Shown piece by piece: positions 24,112 through 32,113 of a stretch of 64,000 nt of DNA. Within the stretch, counting starts at the first letter, position 1. The number at the start of each line of letters is the position of its first letter. The notes under the pieces were generated by a model. That model was given only the letters and a program-made list of their open reading frames with translations, did not search any database and was not told the origin of the DNA. Position numbers and translations under genes: made by a program. The stretch comes from AC-32 sp963715575 (GTDB lineage: Bacteria; Actinomycetota; Thermoleophilia; Gaiellales; Gaiellaceae): the NCBI GenBank assembly GCA_963715575.1, contig OY970250.1, positions 1,674,001-1,738,000 on the forward strand, given 5' to 3'.

Positions 24112-25266
24112 GTGCGAGGGCGCCGGGCCGCGGCGCTCGCCGTGCTCGCCCTGGCGGCCGCGGGCTGCTCGTCGGCGCCCGAGCCGAAACGCGTTGCGCC
24201 GGTCCCGGTGAGCGGGCCGCCGAACGTCGTCCGCGTCGCGCTCGTCGACCTGCTCTTCCCGCTCGAGCCGAAGCTCGCGAAGACGCGAGACGAGCTCGTC
24301 GTCGCGCGGATGCTGTTCTCGACGCCGTTGCGCACGGACATTTCCGGGCGGTTGCGGCCGGGCCTGTGCACGAGCTGGCACAAGACCGGGACACTGTGGC
24401 GCCTGCGCTGCAGCCATGCGGGCGCAATCGCCGCCCGCCTGCGCCCTACCTGGCAGGCCACGGCGCCGGACGAGCACACGCTGGTCGTGCGGACGACCGA
24501 CCCGGAGCTGCCGCTCAAGCTGACCGAGGTCGCGTACGCGCCGCCGGGCGTCCCCGGGCCCTTCCGGCTCATCTCGGCCAGCCCCTCGCGGATCGTGGCG
24601 GAGCGCAAGGGCGTCCGCGTCGAGCTGCGCAAGCTCGAGCCCTTCCGCGCGCTGCGCCTCTTCCGCGCGGGGAAGCTCGACGAGGCGCCGGTCCCGCTCG
24701 GCGACATTCGCGCCACGAAGCTCGACCCGCAGCTCGAGCCCGCGCTGCGCGTCCGGCGGCTGCTCGCGGCCGACGCCGTCGTCTTCGACCGGTCGATTCC
24801 CCGCAACGTGCGGAGCGTCTACGACGACACCGCGGACCGCGCCGACTACCAGGCGCTCGTACCGGAGTTCGAGGCGCCGCCGGCGGAGGATCTGCGGCAG
24901 CGCGGCAAGCCGAGCGCCTCGCAGGCCGCGATCGCGCTACGCGATGCGAAGCAGCGAATTCCCTCGCTGCCCAAGGTCGCCGTGGGCTTTTCGCCCGGCT
25001 CCGACCCGGCGCTCGCGTACGGCACGAGCCTGCTGGTCGCGGCCTGGCGCGACCTCGGCCTCGGCGCACATGTCGGCGGCGACGATGCGCAGCTCGTCCG
25101 CCTCGCTGCGCCGTACCCGAAGCTGTCGTCACTGATGGCCTACGGGCGCGCGAACGTCGTCCCGATCGCGTGGGTCGCCGACGCCCGCCTGGTCTCGCCC
25201 CGCCTGCAGGGCTGGCGCGAGGACGAGCTCGGCTCGGTCGACTACACGCTGGTCAGCGCGAGGTAG
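24112..25266 (+). CDS. lipoprotein resembling family 5 solute-binding proteins
   Basis: 384 residues. A lipoprotein signal peptide ends in the lipobox LAAAGC (Cys at about 19). The N-terminal part (VRVALVDLLFPLEPKLAKTRDELVVARMLFSTPLRTD, then GLCTSWHKTGTLWRLRC) resembles the start of oligopeptide-binding SBP_bac_5 proteins, but the protein is about 130 residues shorter than usual and lacks the central domain. The GTG at 24112 directly follows the secG stop. No permease or ATPase genes are near, so it is either an orphan binding protein or has another envelope role. Confidence 0.7.
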   Translation: MRGRRAAALAVLALAAAGCSSAPEPKRVAPVPVSGPPNVVRVALVDLLFPLEPKLAKTRDELVVARMLFSTPLRTDISGRLRPGLCTSWHKTGTLWRLRCSHAGAIAARLRPTWQATAPDEHTLVVRTTDPELPLKLTEVAYAPPGVPGPFRLISASPSRIVAERKGVRVELRKLEPFRALRLFRAGKLDEAPVPLGDIRATKLDPQLEPALRVRRLLAADAVVFDRSIPRNVRSVYDDTADRADYQALVPEFEAPPAEDLRQRGKPSASQAAIALRDAKQRIPSLPKVAVGFSPGSDPALAYGTSLLVAAWRDLGLGAHVGGDDAQLVRLAAPYPKLSSLMAYGRANVVPIAWVADARLVSPRLQGWREDELGSVDYTLVSAR

Positions 25267-25761
25267 TCAGGGTCGCGAGCATCTCGTTCGCGGCTGCCTT
25301 CATCTCGGCGGTCGGTTGGTTCCGGCCGAAGTAGACGTACGCGTTCATGACCTTCGCGCCGATGCGTGCATCGATTGCGCAAAAGGAGACATTCGCCGCC
25401 GGTTGGCCCTCGTAGCGGTCGGCATGGCAGTAACCATCGGCAAGCGTCAGCGGGAACTCGGGCGTGGGCACTTGCTCGTCTCCGGTGTAGACCCACGGGC
25501 CGCCTCGAGGACGATTCCCTCGGCCGGGAGCGCTCGAATGGTGGAATCGGGCCAGGCAGTCGGGGCCCGATCCTGCAAGAAGGGCACGTTCGCCGCCCAA
25601 GTGACCGGCAGCCCGTGCTCGTCCGCGCGCTCGGCTGTGAACCAGCCGTCACGCGGCTGGAAGGAGAAGAGCGGCCCAGGCGGGGCGGCCTGGTGTGTCG
25701 TTCCGCAGGCGCTCGTGCTTGCTGCGATGGCCATCAGCAAAACGGCAAACACGGTCCTCAT
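25253..25761 (-). pseudogene. small lipoprotein gene, frameshifted
   Basis: The N-terminal half starts at an ATG (25761) with a lipoprotein signal ending in STSAC and reads PLFSFQPRDGWFTAERADEHGLPVTW to about 25500. The C-terminal half (WVYTGDEQVPTPEFPLTLAD, then VSFCAIDARIGAKVMNAYVYFG, stop at 25253) lies in another frame. The junction is somewhere near the LEAARG codons, about 25490-25515, by a single-base indel. Joined, it would be about 169 residues of unknown function. The 3' end overlaps the convergent lipoprotein by 14 bp. Assembly error is possible. Confidence 0.7.
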
Positions 25762-25798
25762 GCTGTAGATACGCGCCGCCGGCGCCTCGGAGTCCGGG

Positions 25799-27157
25799 CT
25801 AGATGCCCGGGCCCGAGCCAGTCCCGGTGACGTCGAAGCGCGCGGTCGCGACCGCCGGCGAGAGGAGCCCGGTCGGGTAGCGCTCGTCGTAGTAGGCGTT
25901 CTGGTTGATCAGCACGGGCTCGCGGGTCAGCCCGGGTAGCTCGGCGAGGAGCTGCGGCACCGAGACGGTGAAGCGCAGGTTGACGAGCGGGTCGGCGATC
26001 TTGCCGCCGCGGATGCGGAAGGTCCCGTCCCGCGTCATTCCGGTGACGATCCCCTCGCGCGGGTCGACGATGCTCAGGTAGTGGAGGCGCGTGACGTAGA
26101 TGCCGTCGCCCACCAGCTCCGCCAGCTCCTCGGGCGAATCCGCCTCGCCGCCGGCGACCGAGAGCGAGATCGCCAGCGGGCCCCAGTGACGAAGTGAGCT
26201 CGGCGGCGCGTGGCCGGTGGTCTCCCGCCCGCCGCCGGCGCGCTTGGCGCTCGTACGGTCCCAGACGACGCCGGTGAGGACGCCGTCCTGGACGAGCTCG
26301 ACGCGCTGCTTGGGGACCCCTTCGAAGTCGAATGCCTTCGGCAGCCCGCGCGGGTCGAGCGCGTCGTCGGCGAGCGAGAAGCGCTCGTCGAAGACCTGCT
26401 GGCCGAGCTTGTCGAAGGCGTAGCTCCGCTCCTCGATCAGCCCGAGCGCGCCGAAGGCGTCATAGGAGAAGTAGGCGAGCAGCTCGGCGAAGGCCGGCGC
26501 CTCGAGCACCGCCGGGTACGAGCCAGGCTCGAGCTCGACCGCCCCGCGCGTCAGCGCCGCCTTCTCGTTCGCCTCGACTGCTGCGGCCGCGGGGTCGACG
26601 TCCGCGAGCCGCCAGCCCGTGCGCTCCGCATAGCCCGAGGCGCCGTCGACCGCGGCCAGCGCGAGCGCGGCGACGTCGGTCATCGTCTGCTCGACCGCGA
26701 GCCCGGTGGTCGAGGCGATCGCGATCCCGGTGACACCGCTGGTGACGAAGCCGTAGAGGTCGCACTCCGAGGCGTCGATCGCCGCGGCGGCGAGCCGGGC
26801 CTGGTCGTCGGCGCCGAGCGCGGCCGTCTCCGCGTCGTAGCCCTCGACCCGTGCCGGCTCCGCCGCCGGCGCGAGCCCGGCGAAGTCCGGGTCGGCCGGG
26901 GCGTTGTCCGCCGCCTCGGCCGCGCGCACGGCGAGCGCCTTCAGGCCCTCGTCGTCGGTGCGGTTGCCGGTCGCGATCCCGAGGCGGCCGTCACGGACGA
27001 CCTGCAGCTCGACGGTCTCGTTCTCGATCAGCGTCGGCTGGTGCACCTCCGAGCCGGCGAAGCGGGCCATCCCGGAACGCTCGCTCTGCACGAGCGCGAG
27101 CGCCTCGTCGCCCTCGGCGGCCTGCAGCGCCTTCCCCGCGAGCTCGAGCGCGCTCAT
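25799..27157 (-). CDS. tldE: TldE/PmbA-family peptidase subunit
   Basis: 452 residues of the TldD/PmbA family, without the HExxxH zinc motif, as expected for the TldE-type partner. Conserved blocks include LEAPAFAELLAYFSYDAFGA, GVPKQRVELVQDGVLTGVVWDR, RETTGHAPPSSLRHWG and DGIYVTRLHYLSIVDPREG. TldD and TldE form a heteromeric protease that degrades unfolded peptides and processes some modified peptides. The ATG at 27157 overlaps the tldD stop by four bases (ATGA), so the pair is coupled. Symbol is by family and pairing. Confidence 0.88.
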   Translation of the reverse strand: MSALELAGKALQAAEGDEALALVQSERSGMARFAGSEVHQPTLIENETVELQVVRDGRLGIATGNRTDDEGLKALAVRAAEAADNAPADPDFAGLAPAAEPARVEGYDAETAALGADDQARLAAAAIDASECDLYGFVTSGVTGIAIASTTGLAVEQTMTDVAALALAAVDGASGYAERTGWRLADVDPAAAAVEANEKAALTRGAVELEPGSYPAVLEAPAFAELLAYFSYDAFGALGLIEERSYAFDKLGQQVFDERFSLADDALDPRGLPKAFDFEGVPKQRVELVQDGVLTGVVWDRTSAKRAGGGRETTGHAPPSSLRHWGPLAISLSVAGGEADSPEELAELVGDGIYVTRLHYLSIVDPREGIVTGMTRDGTFRIRGGKIADPLVNLRFTVSVPQLLAELPGLTREPVLINQNAYYDERYPTGLLSPAVATARFDVTGTGSGPGI

Positions 27158-28587
27158 CCCTTGAAGCCGACCTGCACGTTCCGGAAGCGGGCGGGCGAGG
27201 CGCCGTGCGAGACGTGCGCGTGCTGGCCGGGCTGGCCCTTGCCGCAGTTGGTCAGGCCGTGCAGGCGCCATTCCTCAGGACCGGCGACGGCGTCGAGCGA
27301 GCCCCAGAAGACCGGCGTCTGCCCCGTGTAGGTCGCGTCGCGCAGCATCCGGCCGAGCTTCCCGCCCACGATCTCCCAGGCGATCTGCGTGCCGAACTGG
27401 AAGTTGAGCCGCTTGTCGTCGATCGACCAGCTCTTGTTCGTCTGCAGGAAGACGCCGTCGTCCACGTCCTCGAGCAGGTCGTCGAGCGAGCCCTCGCCCG
27501 GCTCCAGATGGAGGTTCGTCATCCGCACGAGCGGCATCCGGCTCCAGCTGTCGGCGCGCATCGAGCCGCCCGAGCCGCTGCCGATCCGGGCCGCCGTCTC
27601 GCGTGAAGTGAGGAAGCCGCTGAGGATCCCTTCGCGGACGATCGGTTCGCGGCCCGCGGGAACACCCTCGTCGTCGAAGCCGAAGGCGCCGAGCCCGCCG
27701 GGCGTGGTCGAGTCGGTTGTGATGTTCATGTGCTCGGAGCCGTAGCGCAGCGAGCCGAGGTCGTCCGGCTTGACGAAGCTTGTGCCCGCGTAGGCGGCCT
27801 CGGTGCCGTAGACGCGGTCGAGCTCGGTCGGGTGGCCGACCGACTCGTGCACCTGCAGCGCCGTCTGCTCCGCGTCGATCACGACCGTGGTGACCCCGGA
27901 CGGGCAGGGCTCGGCGCGCAGCAGGGCGGCGGCCTGCTCGCCGACGCGCGGCGCCTCGCGCTCGAGCCCGAGCGACTCGACGTACTCCCAGCCCGCCTGC
28001 GCGCTCGTGCCACCGTGCGCGCTCGGGTAGCTGCGGATCTGCGTGATCCCGTCGCTGGCGGCCATCGCGTCGATCCCGCCGCCGCACTCGACCAGCTCCT
28101 GCTCGGTGGAGGCGCCTTCCGAGGAAACGAAGAACTTCAGCTCGCGCTGGGCCCGGACGGAAGCCGATGTGACCTTCACGTCCTCGTGCGCGAGCGCCTG
28201 CTCGGCGCGCAGGCAGAGATCGACCTTGTCGGCGACGGAGACCGAGAACGGATCGCGCTCGACCTGGGTGCGGAACTCGCCCCGCGCCGGCTCGAGCGGG
28301 GCCAGCTCGCGGCTGTGCCCGCCCGGGGCGGCCTTCGCGAACGCAACCGCCTTGCCGGCCGCGGCCTCCGCGCCGCCCTGGTCGAGCCGCCGGTCGCAGG
28401 CGAACCCCCAGGCGGCGCCGACCAGCACGCGCACGCCGATGCCCTCGCTCTCCTGGTCGTCGAGCCGCTCGACGCGGCCGTTCCTGGTTCCGACCACCTG
28501 TGAGCGGCGCACGACGACGCGCGCGTCCGCGTACGAGGCCCCGGCGCCGAGTGCGGCGGCCACGGCGTGCTCACAAAGGTGCCGCAT
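27154..28587 (-). CDS. tldD: TldD-family zinc metalloprotease subunit
   Basis: 477 residues. The zinc site is HESVGHPTELD (HExxxH) near residue 255, with the family C-terminal segments FLTSRETAARIGSGSGGSMRADSW and TNLHLEPGEGSLDDLLEDVDDG. The ATG at 28587 starts the family N-terminus; the coding frame upstream runs into tRNA-Leu antisense and was excluded. It precedes tldE with a four-base overlap. In known systems the dimer digests flexible peptides threaded into an internal chamber. No peptide precursor gene was recognised beside it. Confidence 0.92.
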   Translation of the reverse strand: MRHLCEHAVAAALGAGASYADARVVVRRSQVVGTRNGRVERLDDQESEGIGVRVLVGAAWGFACDRRLDQGGAEAAAGKAVAFAKAAPGGHSRELAPLEPARGEFRTQVERDPFSVSVADKVDLCLRAEQALAHEDVKVTSASVRAQRELKFFVSSEGASTEQELVECGGGIDAMAASDGITQIRSYPSAHGGTSAQAGWEYVESLGLEREAPRVGEQAAALLRAEPCPSGVTTVVIDAEQTALQVHESVGHPTELDRVYGTEAAYAGTSFVKPDDLGSLRYGSEHMNITTDSTTPGGLGAFGFDDEGVPAGREPIVREGILSGFLTSRETAARIGSGSGGSMRADSWSRMPLVRMTNLHLEPGEGSLDDLLEDVDDGVFLQTNKSWSIDDKRLNFQFGTQIAWEIVGGKLGRMLRDATYTGQTPVFWGSLDAVAGPEEWRLHGLTNCGKGQPGQHAHVSHGASPARFRNVQVGFKG

Positions 28588-28632
28588 CGGTTCGTAGATT
28601 AAGTGCGCGGAGGGCGGGTTGGAAGGCGCGGC

Positions 28633-28638
28633 TACAAT
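28633..28638 (+). promoter_or_regulatory. -10 box of tRNA-Leu
   Basis: TACAAT in the context GCGGCTACAAT, 10 nt before the tRNA. The same 11 bases stand in front of rnpB (30809-30819), pointing to a shared strong promoter type for stable RNAs. No consensus -35. Confidence 0.65.
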
Positions 28639-28647
28639 GGCCGGCGC

Positions 28648-28733
<86 letters not shown>

Positions 28734-28741
28734 TGCACACG

Positions 28742-28766
28742 GCGGCCGCGAGAGCGGCCGCTTTTT
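28742..28766 (+). terminator. Rho-independent terminator of tRNA-Leu
   Basis: GCGGCCGC, loop GAGA, GCGGCCGC, then TTTTT. One of the few hairpins in this window with a real T tract. Confidence 0.9.
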
Positions 28767-28771
28767 CATGC

Positions 28772-28800
28772 TTGACAGATACCGCGGTCAGATATATTGT
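28772..28800 (+). promoter_or_regulatory. promoter of the PadR regulator gene
   Basis: TTGACA (28772-28777), 17 bp, TATTGT (28795-28800); an overlapping TATATT is also possible. Transcription would start close to the ATG at 28809. An imperfect TGTC-GCGA-TACA dyad just after the -10 could be an autoregulatory PadR site. Confidence 0.6.
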
Positions 28801-28808
28801 CGCGATAC

Positions 28809-29342
28809 ATGAAGCAGACAGCAGTGACCCCGGTGATCCTCGGCCTCCTCTCCCTTGGCGCGCGCTCGGGCTATGACATCAAGAACGTCGTCGACCGCTC
28901 GACGCGCTTCTTCTGGGCCGCGAGCTACAGCCAGATCTACCCGGAGCTGAAGCGCCTCGAGGGCGAAGGCCTGATCAAGGGCGAGGACGCCTCGAACGGC
29001 GCTCGCGACCGCCGCGTCTACGAGCTCACCGCCACCGGCCGCCAAGCCCTCGAGGAGTGGTTGCTCGGCCACACGCTCACGATGGAGCTGCGGGACGAGT
29101 CCCTGTTGCGCTTGTTCTTTGCCGACAACCTCGCGCGCGAGCAGGCACTCGGCCTGCTCGAGGCCAGGCGGCGGGGTCACGAGCAGTTTCTTGCGGTCTT
29201 GCGCTCGATCGACGAGCGGCCGGGCGACGACCCGGAGTTCGTGAACCTCGTCCTCCAGTGGGGAATCGCCTTCAACGAATGGGGAGCGCAGTGGTGCCAG
29301 CAGCAGCTGGAGCGCTTGCAGAGCGCGAAGACGACGGCCTGA
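28809..29342 (+). CDS. PadR-family transcriptional regulator
   Basis: 177 residues from the ATG at 28809. The N-terminal winged helix (VTPVILGLLSLGARSGYDIKNVVDRSTRFFW, YSQIYPELKRLEGEGLI) is the PadR DNA-binding domain; the C-terminal Vir_DUF helices (about 95-177) dimerise. PadR proteins sense phenolics or drugs and usually repress an adjacent transporter or membrane gene. The membrane protein directly downstream is the likely target, besides its own promoter. Strong -35/-10 boxes upstream suggest it is well expressed unless repressed. Confidence 0.92.
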   Translation: MKQTAVTPVILGLLSLGARSGYDIKNVVDRSTRFFWAASYSQIYPELKRLEGEGLIKGEDASNGARDRRVYELTATGRQALEEWLLGHTLTMELRDESLLRLFFADNLAREQALGLLEARRRGHEQFLAVLRSIDERPGDDPEFVNLVLQWGIAFNEWGAQWCQQQLERLQSAKTTA

Positions 29343-29368
29343 GCGCGCCGACCTTCTGGGGCGTCCTG

Positions 29369-29947
29369 ATGACGGGGCTCCCAGGCTTCCTGCGGGAAGG
29401 GTTCCTACCGCTCGGGGCGTTCTACGCGGGGCTGAAGCTCGACGGCCTCGTGGCGGGGATCGTCGTCGCCGCGCTCGCGTCGGTCCTGATCTACGTCTAC
29501 GAGCGCCGGGCCGGGCGCGACGCCCTGATCGTGAGGATCTCGCTGGGCTTCGTCGTCGTGCAGTCGATCGTCGGGCTCGCCGCGAACAGCGCGACCGTCT
29601 ACCTCGCCCAGCCGGTGCTGCTCGCGGCGGCGTGGGGGCTCGCGTTCTGGGTCTCGATCCCGCTCGGCCGGCCGCTGGCGGGCGTGCTCGCCGACGCGTG
29701 GTACCCGTTCCCGCGCTGGCTGAAGGAGAGCTCGGACTTCAAGCGCGTCTACGGCGTCGAGTCCGTCGTCTGGGGCGCGTACTTCCTCGCCCGCAGCGCC
29801 CTGCGGCTCGTCCTGCTCCTGCAAGGGAGCCTCGAGAGCTTCCTGGTGGTGGTCTTCCTCACCGGAACCCCGGTGATGCTCGTGCTGCTCGGCTGGTCGA
29901 TCCGCTACGCCATACGGGGCCTGGCGGACGCCGAGCCGCCTGCTTGA
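29369..29947 (+). CDS. membrane protein of the VC0807/DUF3159-like type
   Basis: 192 residues from the ATG at 29369, 26 bp after the PadR stop. The GTG codons at 29291 and 29294, behind GGGGAG, are alternatives and would overlap padR. Five to six helices are visible: PLGAFYAGLKLDGLVAGIVVAAL, SLGFVVVQSIVGLAANSATVYL, LLAAAWGLAFWVSIPLGRPL, ESVVWGAYFLARSALRLVLLL and FLVVVFLTGTPVMLVLLGW. The GRPLAG loop followed by RWLKESSDFKR is typical of the VC0807 group, whose function is unknown. It is probably controlled by the PadR protein. Confidence 0.75.
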   Translation: MTGLPGFLREGFLPLGAFYAGLKLDGLVAGIVVAALASVLIYVYERRAGRDALIVRISLGFVVVQSIVGLAANSATVYLAQPVLLAAAWGLAFWVSIPLGRPLAGVLADAWYPFPRWLKESSDFKRVYGVESVVWGAYFLARSALRLVLLLQGSLESFLVVVFLTGTPVMLVLLGWSIRYAIRGLADAEPPA

Positions 29948-29972
29948 CGCCGTCCGGGAGGAAGGCTAGGCT
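29944..29972 (+). promoter_or_regulatory. lexA promoter
   Basis: TTGACG (29944-29949), 17-bp spacer, TAGGCT (29967-29972). It overlaps the stop of the upstream gene and ends 6 bp before the SOS box. Confidence 0.7.
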
Positions 29973-29978
29973 GGCTGG

Positions 29979-29992
29979 CGAACATACGTTCG
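29979..29992. promoter_or_regulatory. SOS box (LexA operator)
   Basis: CGAACATACGTTCG, an exact match to the Gram-positive/actinobacterial consensus CGAAC-N4-GTTCG. It covers the expected start of lexA transcription, so LexA represses its own gene. No second copy was found in the window. Confidence 0.92.
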
Positions 29993-30024
29993 TTCCCGCC
30001 AAACGACCTCCCGAGGTGTCCTCG

Positions 30025-30648
30025 ATGCTGACCGGCAGACAGCAGGAGATCTGGAAGTACCTGACCGACTACGTCGACGCGCACGGCTACCCGCCGACGG
30101 TGCGTGAGATCGGCGAGGCGGTCGGGCTTGCGTCGCCCTCGACGGTGCACGCCCACCTGGCGAACCTCGAGCGGGCGGGTCTGATCAAGCGCGACCCGAC
30201 GAAGCCGCGCGCGCTCGAGCTGCGGCGCGATCCCAAGCCCACCGCCGCGCAGGCCGAGGACGTCCACCGGCTGCCGCTGATCGGCGAGATCGCCGCCGGC
30301 GGGCCGCTGCTCGCCGACCAGAACGTCGAGGACTACCTGGCCGTGCCGGAGCCGCTCGCGCACGGGGGCGAGGAGTTCCTGCTCCGCGTGAAGGGCGACT
30401 CCATGATCAACGCCGGAATCCTCGAAGGCGACCTGGTCGTCGTGCGCCGGGCGCAGACCGCGAAGGACGGCGAGATCGTGGTCGCGCTGGCCGGCGAGGA
30501 CGAAACCGCCGACGAGGCGACCGTCAAGCGCTTCTTCCGCGAGAACGGCCGGATCCGCCTGCAGCCCGAGAACGACGAGCTCGAGCCGATCTACGCCGAT
30601 CACGTTCAGGTGCTGGGCGTCGTGACGGGGGTCTTCCGGACGCTGTGA
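30025..30648 (+). CDS. lexA: LexA repressor
   Basis: 207 residues, full length. The N-terminal winged helix (1-65, with TVREIGEAVGLASPSTVHAHL) binds SOS boxes. The cleavage site is Ala91-Gly92 in IGEIAAGGPLLA. The catalytic dyad is Ser126 in VKGDSMINAGI and Lys168 in ATVKRFF. RecA filaments trigger self-cleavage after DNA damage. The ATG at 30025 follows GAGG at 9 nt and a 5' leader that carries the SOS box. The zinc-ribbon gene overlaps its stop. Confidence 0.97.
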   Translation: MLTGRQQEIWKYLTDYVDAHGYPPTVREIGEAVGLASPSTVHAHLANLERAGLIKRDPTKPRALELRRDPKPTAAQAEDVHRLPLIGEIAAGGPLLADQNVEDYLAVPEPLAHGGEEFLLRVKGDSMINAGILEGDLVVVRRAQTAKDGEIVVALAGEDETADEATVKRFFRENGRIRLQPENDELEPIYADHVQVLGVVTGVFRTL

Positions 30649-30825
30649 GCACGGTCGCCCCGCTCAACCGCACGCTCGAGCAGGAGCTGAACGCGCTCCT
30701 GCGCGGCGTGAACCTCGAGTGCCTCGTGTGCGGGGAGTTCGTGCTGCACTGCGCGGACGGGATCGTCTGTCCCGAGTGCCAGGCGGACTACGGTGAGGCG
30801 GCGCAGCCGCGGCTACAATTGGACT

Positions 30826-30839
<14 letters not shown>
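30645..30839 (+). CDS. small zinc-ribbon protein, 64 aa
   Basis: A GTG start at 30645 overlaps the lexA stop (GTGAG), so it is coupled to lexA. Two Cys pairs, CLVCGEF (26-29) and CPECQ (42-45), form a probable zinc ribbon; the N-terminal part has a short helix (LEQELNALLRGV). Its last codons and stop run over the promoter and first about 14 nt of rnpB. Similar small proteins sit between lexA and other genes in actinobacteria, but I know no function. Cotranscription with lexA would make it DNA-damage inducible. Confidence 0.7.
30814..30819 (+). promoter_or_regulatory. -10 box of rnpB
   Basis: TACAAT preceded by GCGGC, identical in context to the tRNA-Leu promoter; it lies inside the 3' end of the zinc-ribbon gene. 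Confidence 0.65.
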
Positions 30840-31147
<308 letters not shown>

Positions 31148-31175
31148 GGAAAGCCCCGCTTCGGCGGGGCTTTCC
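31148..31175 (+). terminator. rnpB terminator
   Basis: GGAAAGCCCCGC, loop TTCG, GCGGGGCTTTCC: a perfect 12-bp stem whose 3' side includes TTT. Confidence 0.9.
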
Positions 31176-31200
31176 CATTCGATCGCCGCGGCGCGGCCGG

Positions 31201-32055
31201 CTAGCGCCTAACGGGGTCGCTCGACGCGGCGAGATAGCCAGGCCCGGCCTGGTAGCCGGTGATGAACGCCTTCAGCTTCGTGCCGCTACGAACGTGTAGC
31301 CGGAAGGTTGCCCGCCAGATCACTTCGCGGTTCGTGGGATTGAGGAAGATCCTGGTGACGTGCACGTAGCGCCCACGCGCCGGTGACCAGCGTGAAATCC
31401 AGACGTAGTTGTTCGGCAGCTGGTTCAGATCGAACAGCGTGACCGAGAAGAATCCGTTGTGGAGCCTCCTCAGGCTCAGCCGCGGGCGAACGAGCACGGT
31501 CTTGCTTCCCTGGCTCGTCACCGGTCCCCAGCTCGCCTCGTAACGCGTCTGAATCAGCGGGAAGACGCGGAGCGACCAGTAGCCGCCCGTCTGCGTGGTC
31601 GCCGTGATCAGGCGTGCCGGTTGGGCGAACGGCGTGGCACGGATCGTGACCTCCTCGCCGGCCCGCCCGTTCGAGACGCGACCGGCCAGCCTGGTGCTCG
31701 TCCCGTATGTGAGCACCGTCCGCGAGGCGCCGAGGCTGACGGTTCGCACGACGACTGCACCTTTCAGGGAGTTGTGCAGCGCGCCCCGGTAGTTGAACGT
31801 GCCGTTGGCCGGGAAGACGTGCGAATACGTCGCTCCCGGCGCGAGCACAGGTGACTGGAACGAGCCGTCGGTCGCGACGACCTGGTGCTTGGCCTTGTCT
31901 CCATTGGTCCAGACGACCGTGTCGTTCTGGGCAACCGTCGCGGTCTTCGGCGAGAAGCCATGCTTCAGGATCTGGACGGTGACCGTCTTTGCGAGTGCCT
32001 GCGGCGCCGCCAGCAGCGCCGCTAGGGCCGTGGTCACCAGTACGAGCTTGCGCAT
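31201..32055 (-). CDS. secreted cupredoxin-fold protein with altered copper site
   Basis: 284 residues. The signal peptide is 1-22. Residues 23-105 follow the plastocyanin/amicyanin pattern: HGFSPKTATVAQNDTVVWTN with His57, then FPANGTFNYRGALHNSLKG. The usual copper loop Y-x-C-x-x-H-x-x-M-x-G reads Y89-R-G91-A-L-H94-N-S-L97-K-G: the cysteine is Gly and the methionine is Leu, so a blue-copper centre is unlikely. The remaining about 180 residues look like Ig-type beta domains. A structural or carbohydrate-binding surface role is more likely than electron transfer. Divergent from the kinase gene. Confidence 0.82.
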   Translation of the reverse strand: MRKLVLVTTALAALLAAPQALAKTVTVQILKHGFSPKTATVAQNDTVVWTNGDKAKHQVVATDGSFQSPVLAPGATYSHVFPANGTFNYRGALHNSLKGAVVVRTVSLGASRTVLTYGTSTRLAGRVSNGRAGEEVTIRATPFAQPARLITATTQTGGYWSLRVFPLIQTRYEASWGPVTSQGSKTVLVRPRLSLRRLHNGFFSVTLFDLNQLPNNYVWISRWSPARGRYVHVTRIFLNPTNREVIWRATFRLHVRSGTKLKAFITGYQAGPGYLAASSDPVRR

Positions 32056-32113
32056 CTCCTAGCCCCTTTCCTGCCTCTGGTCGCGAGGCTCTTTCCCGGT
32101 AAATGGGACTACG

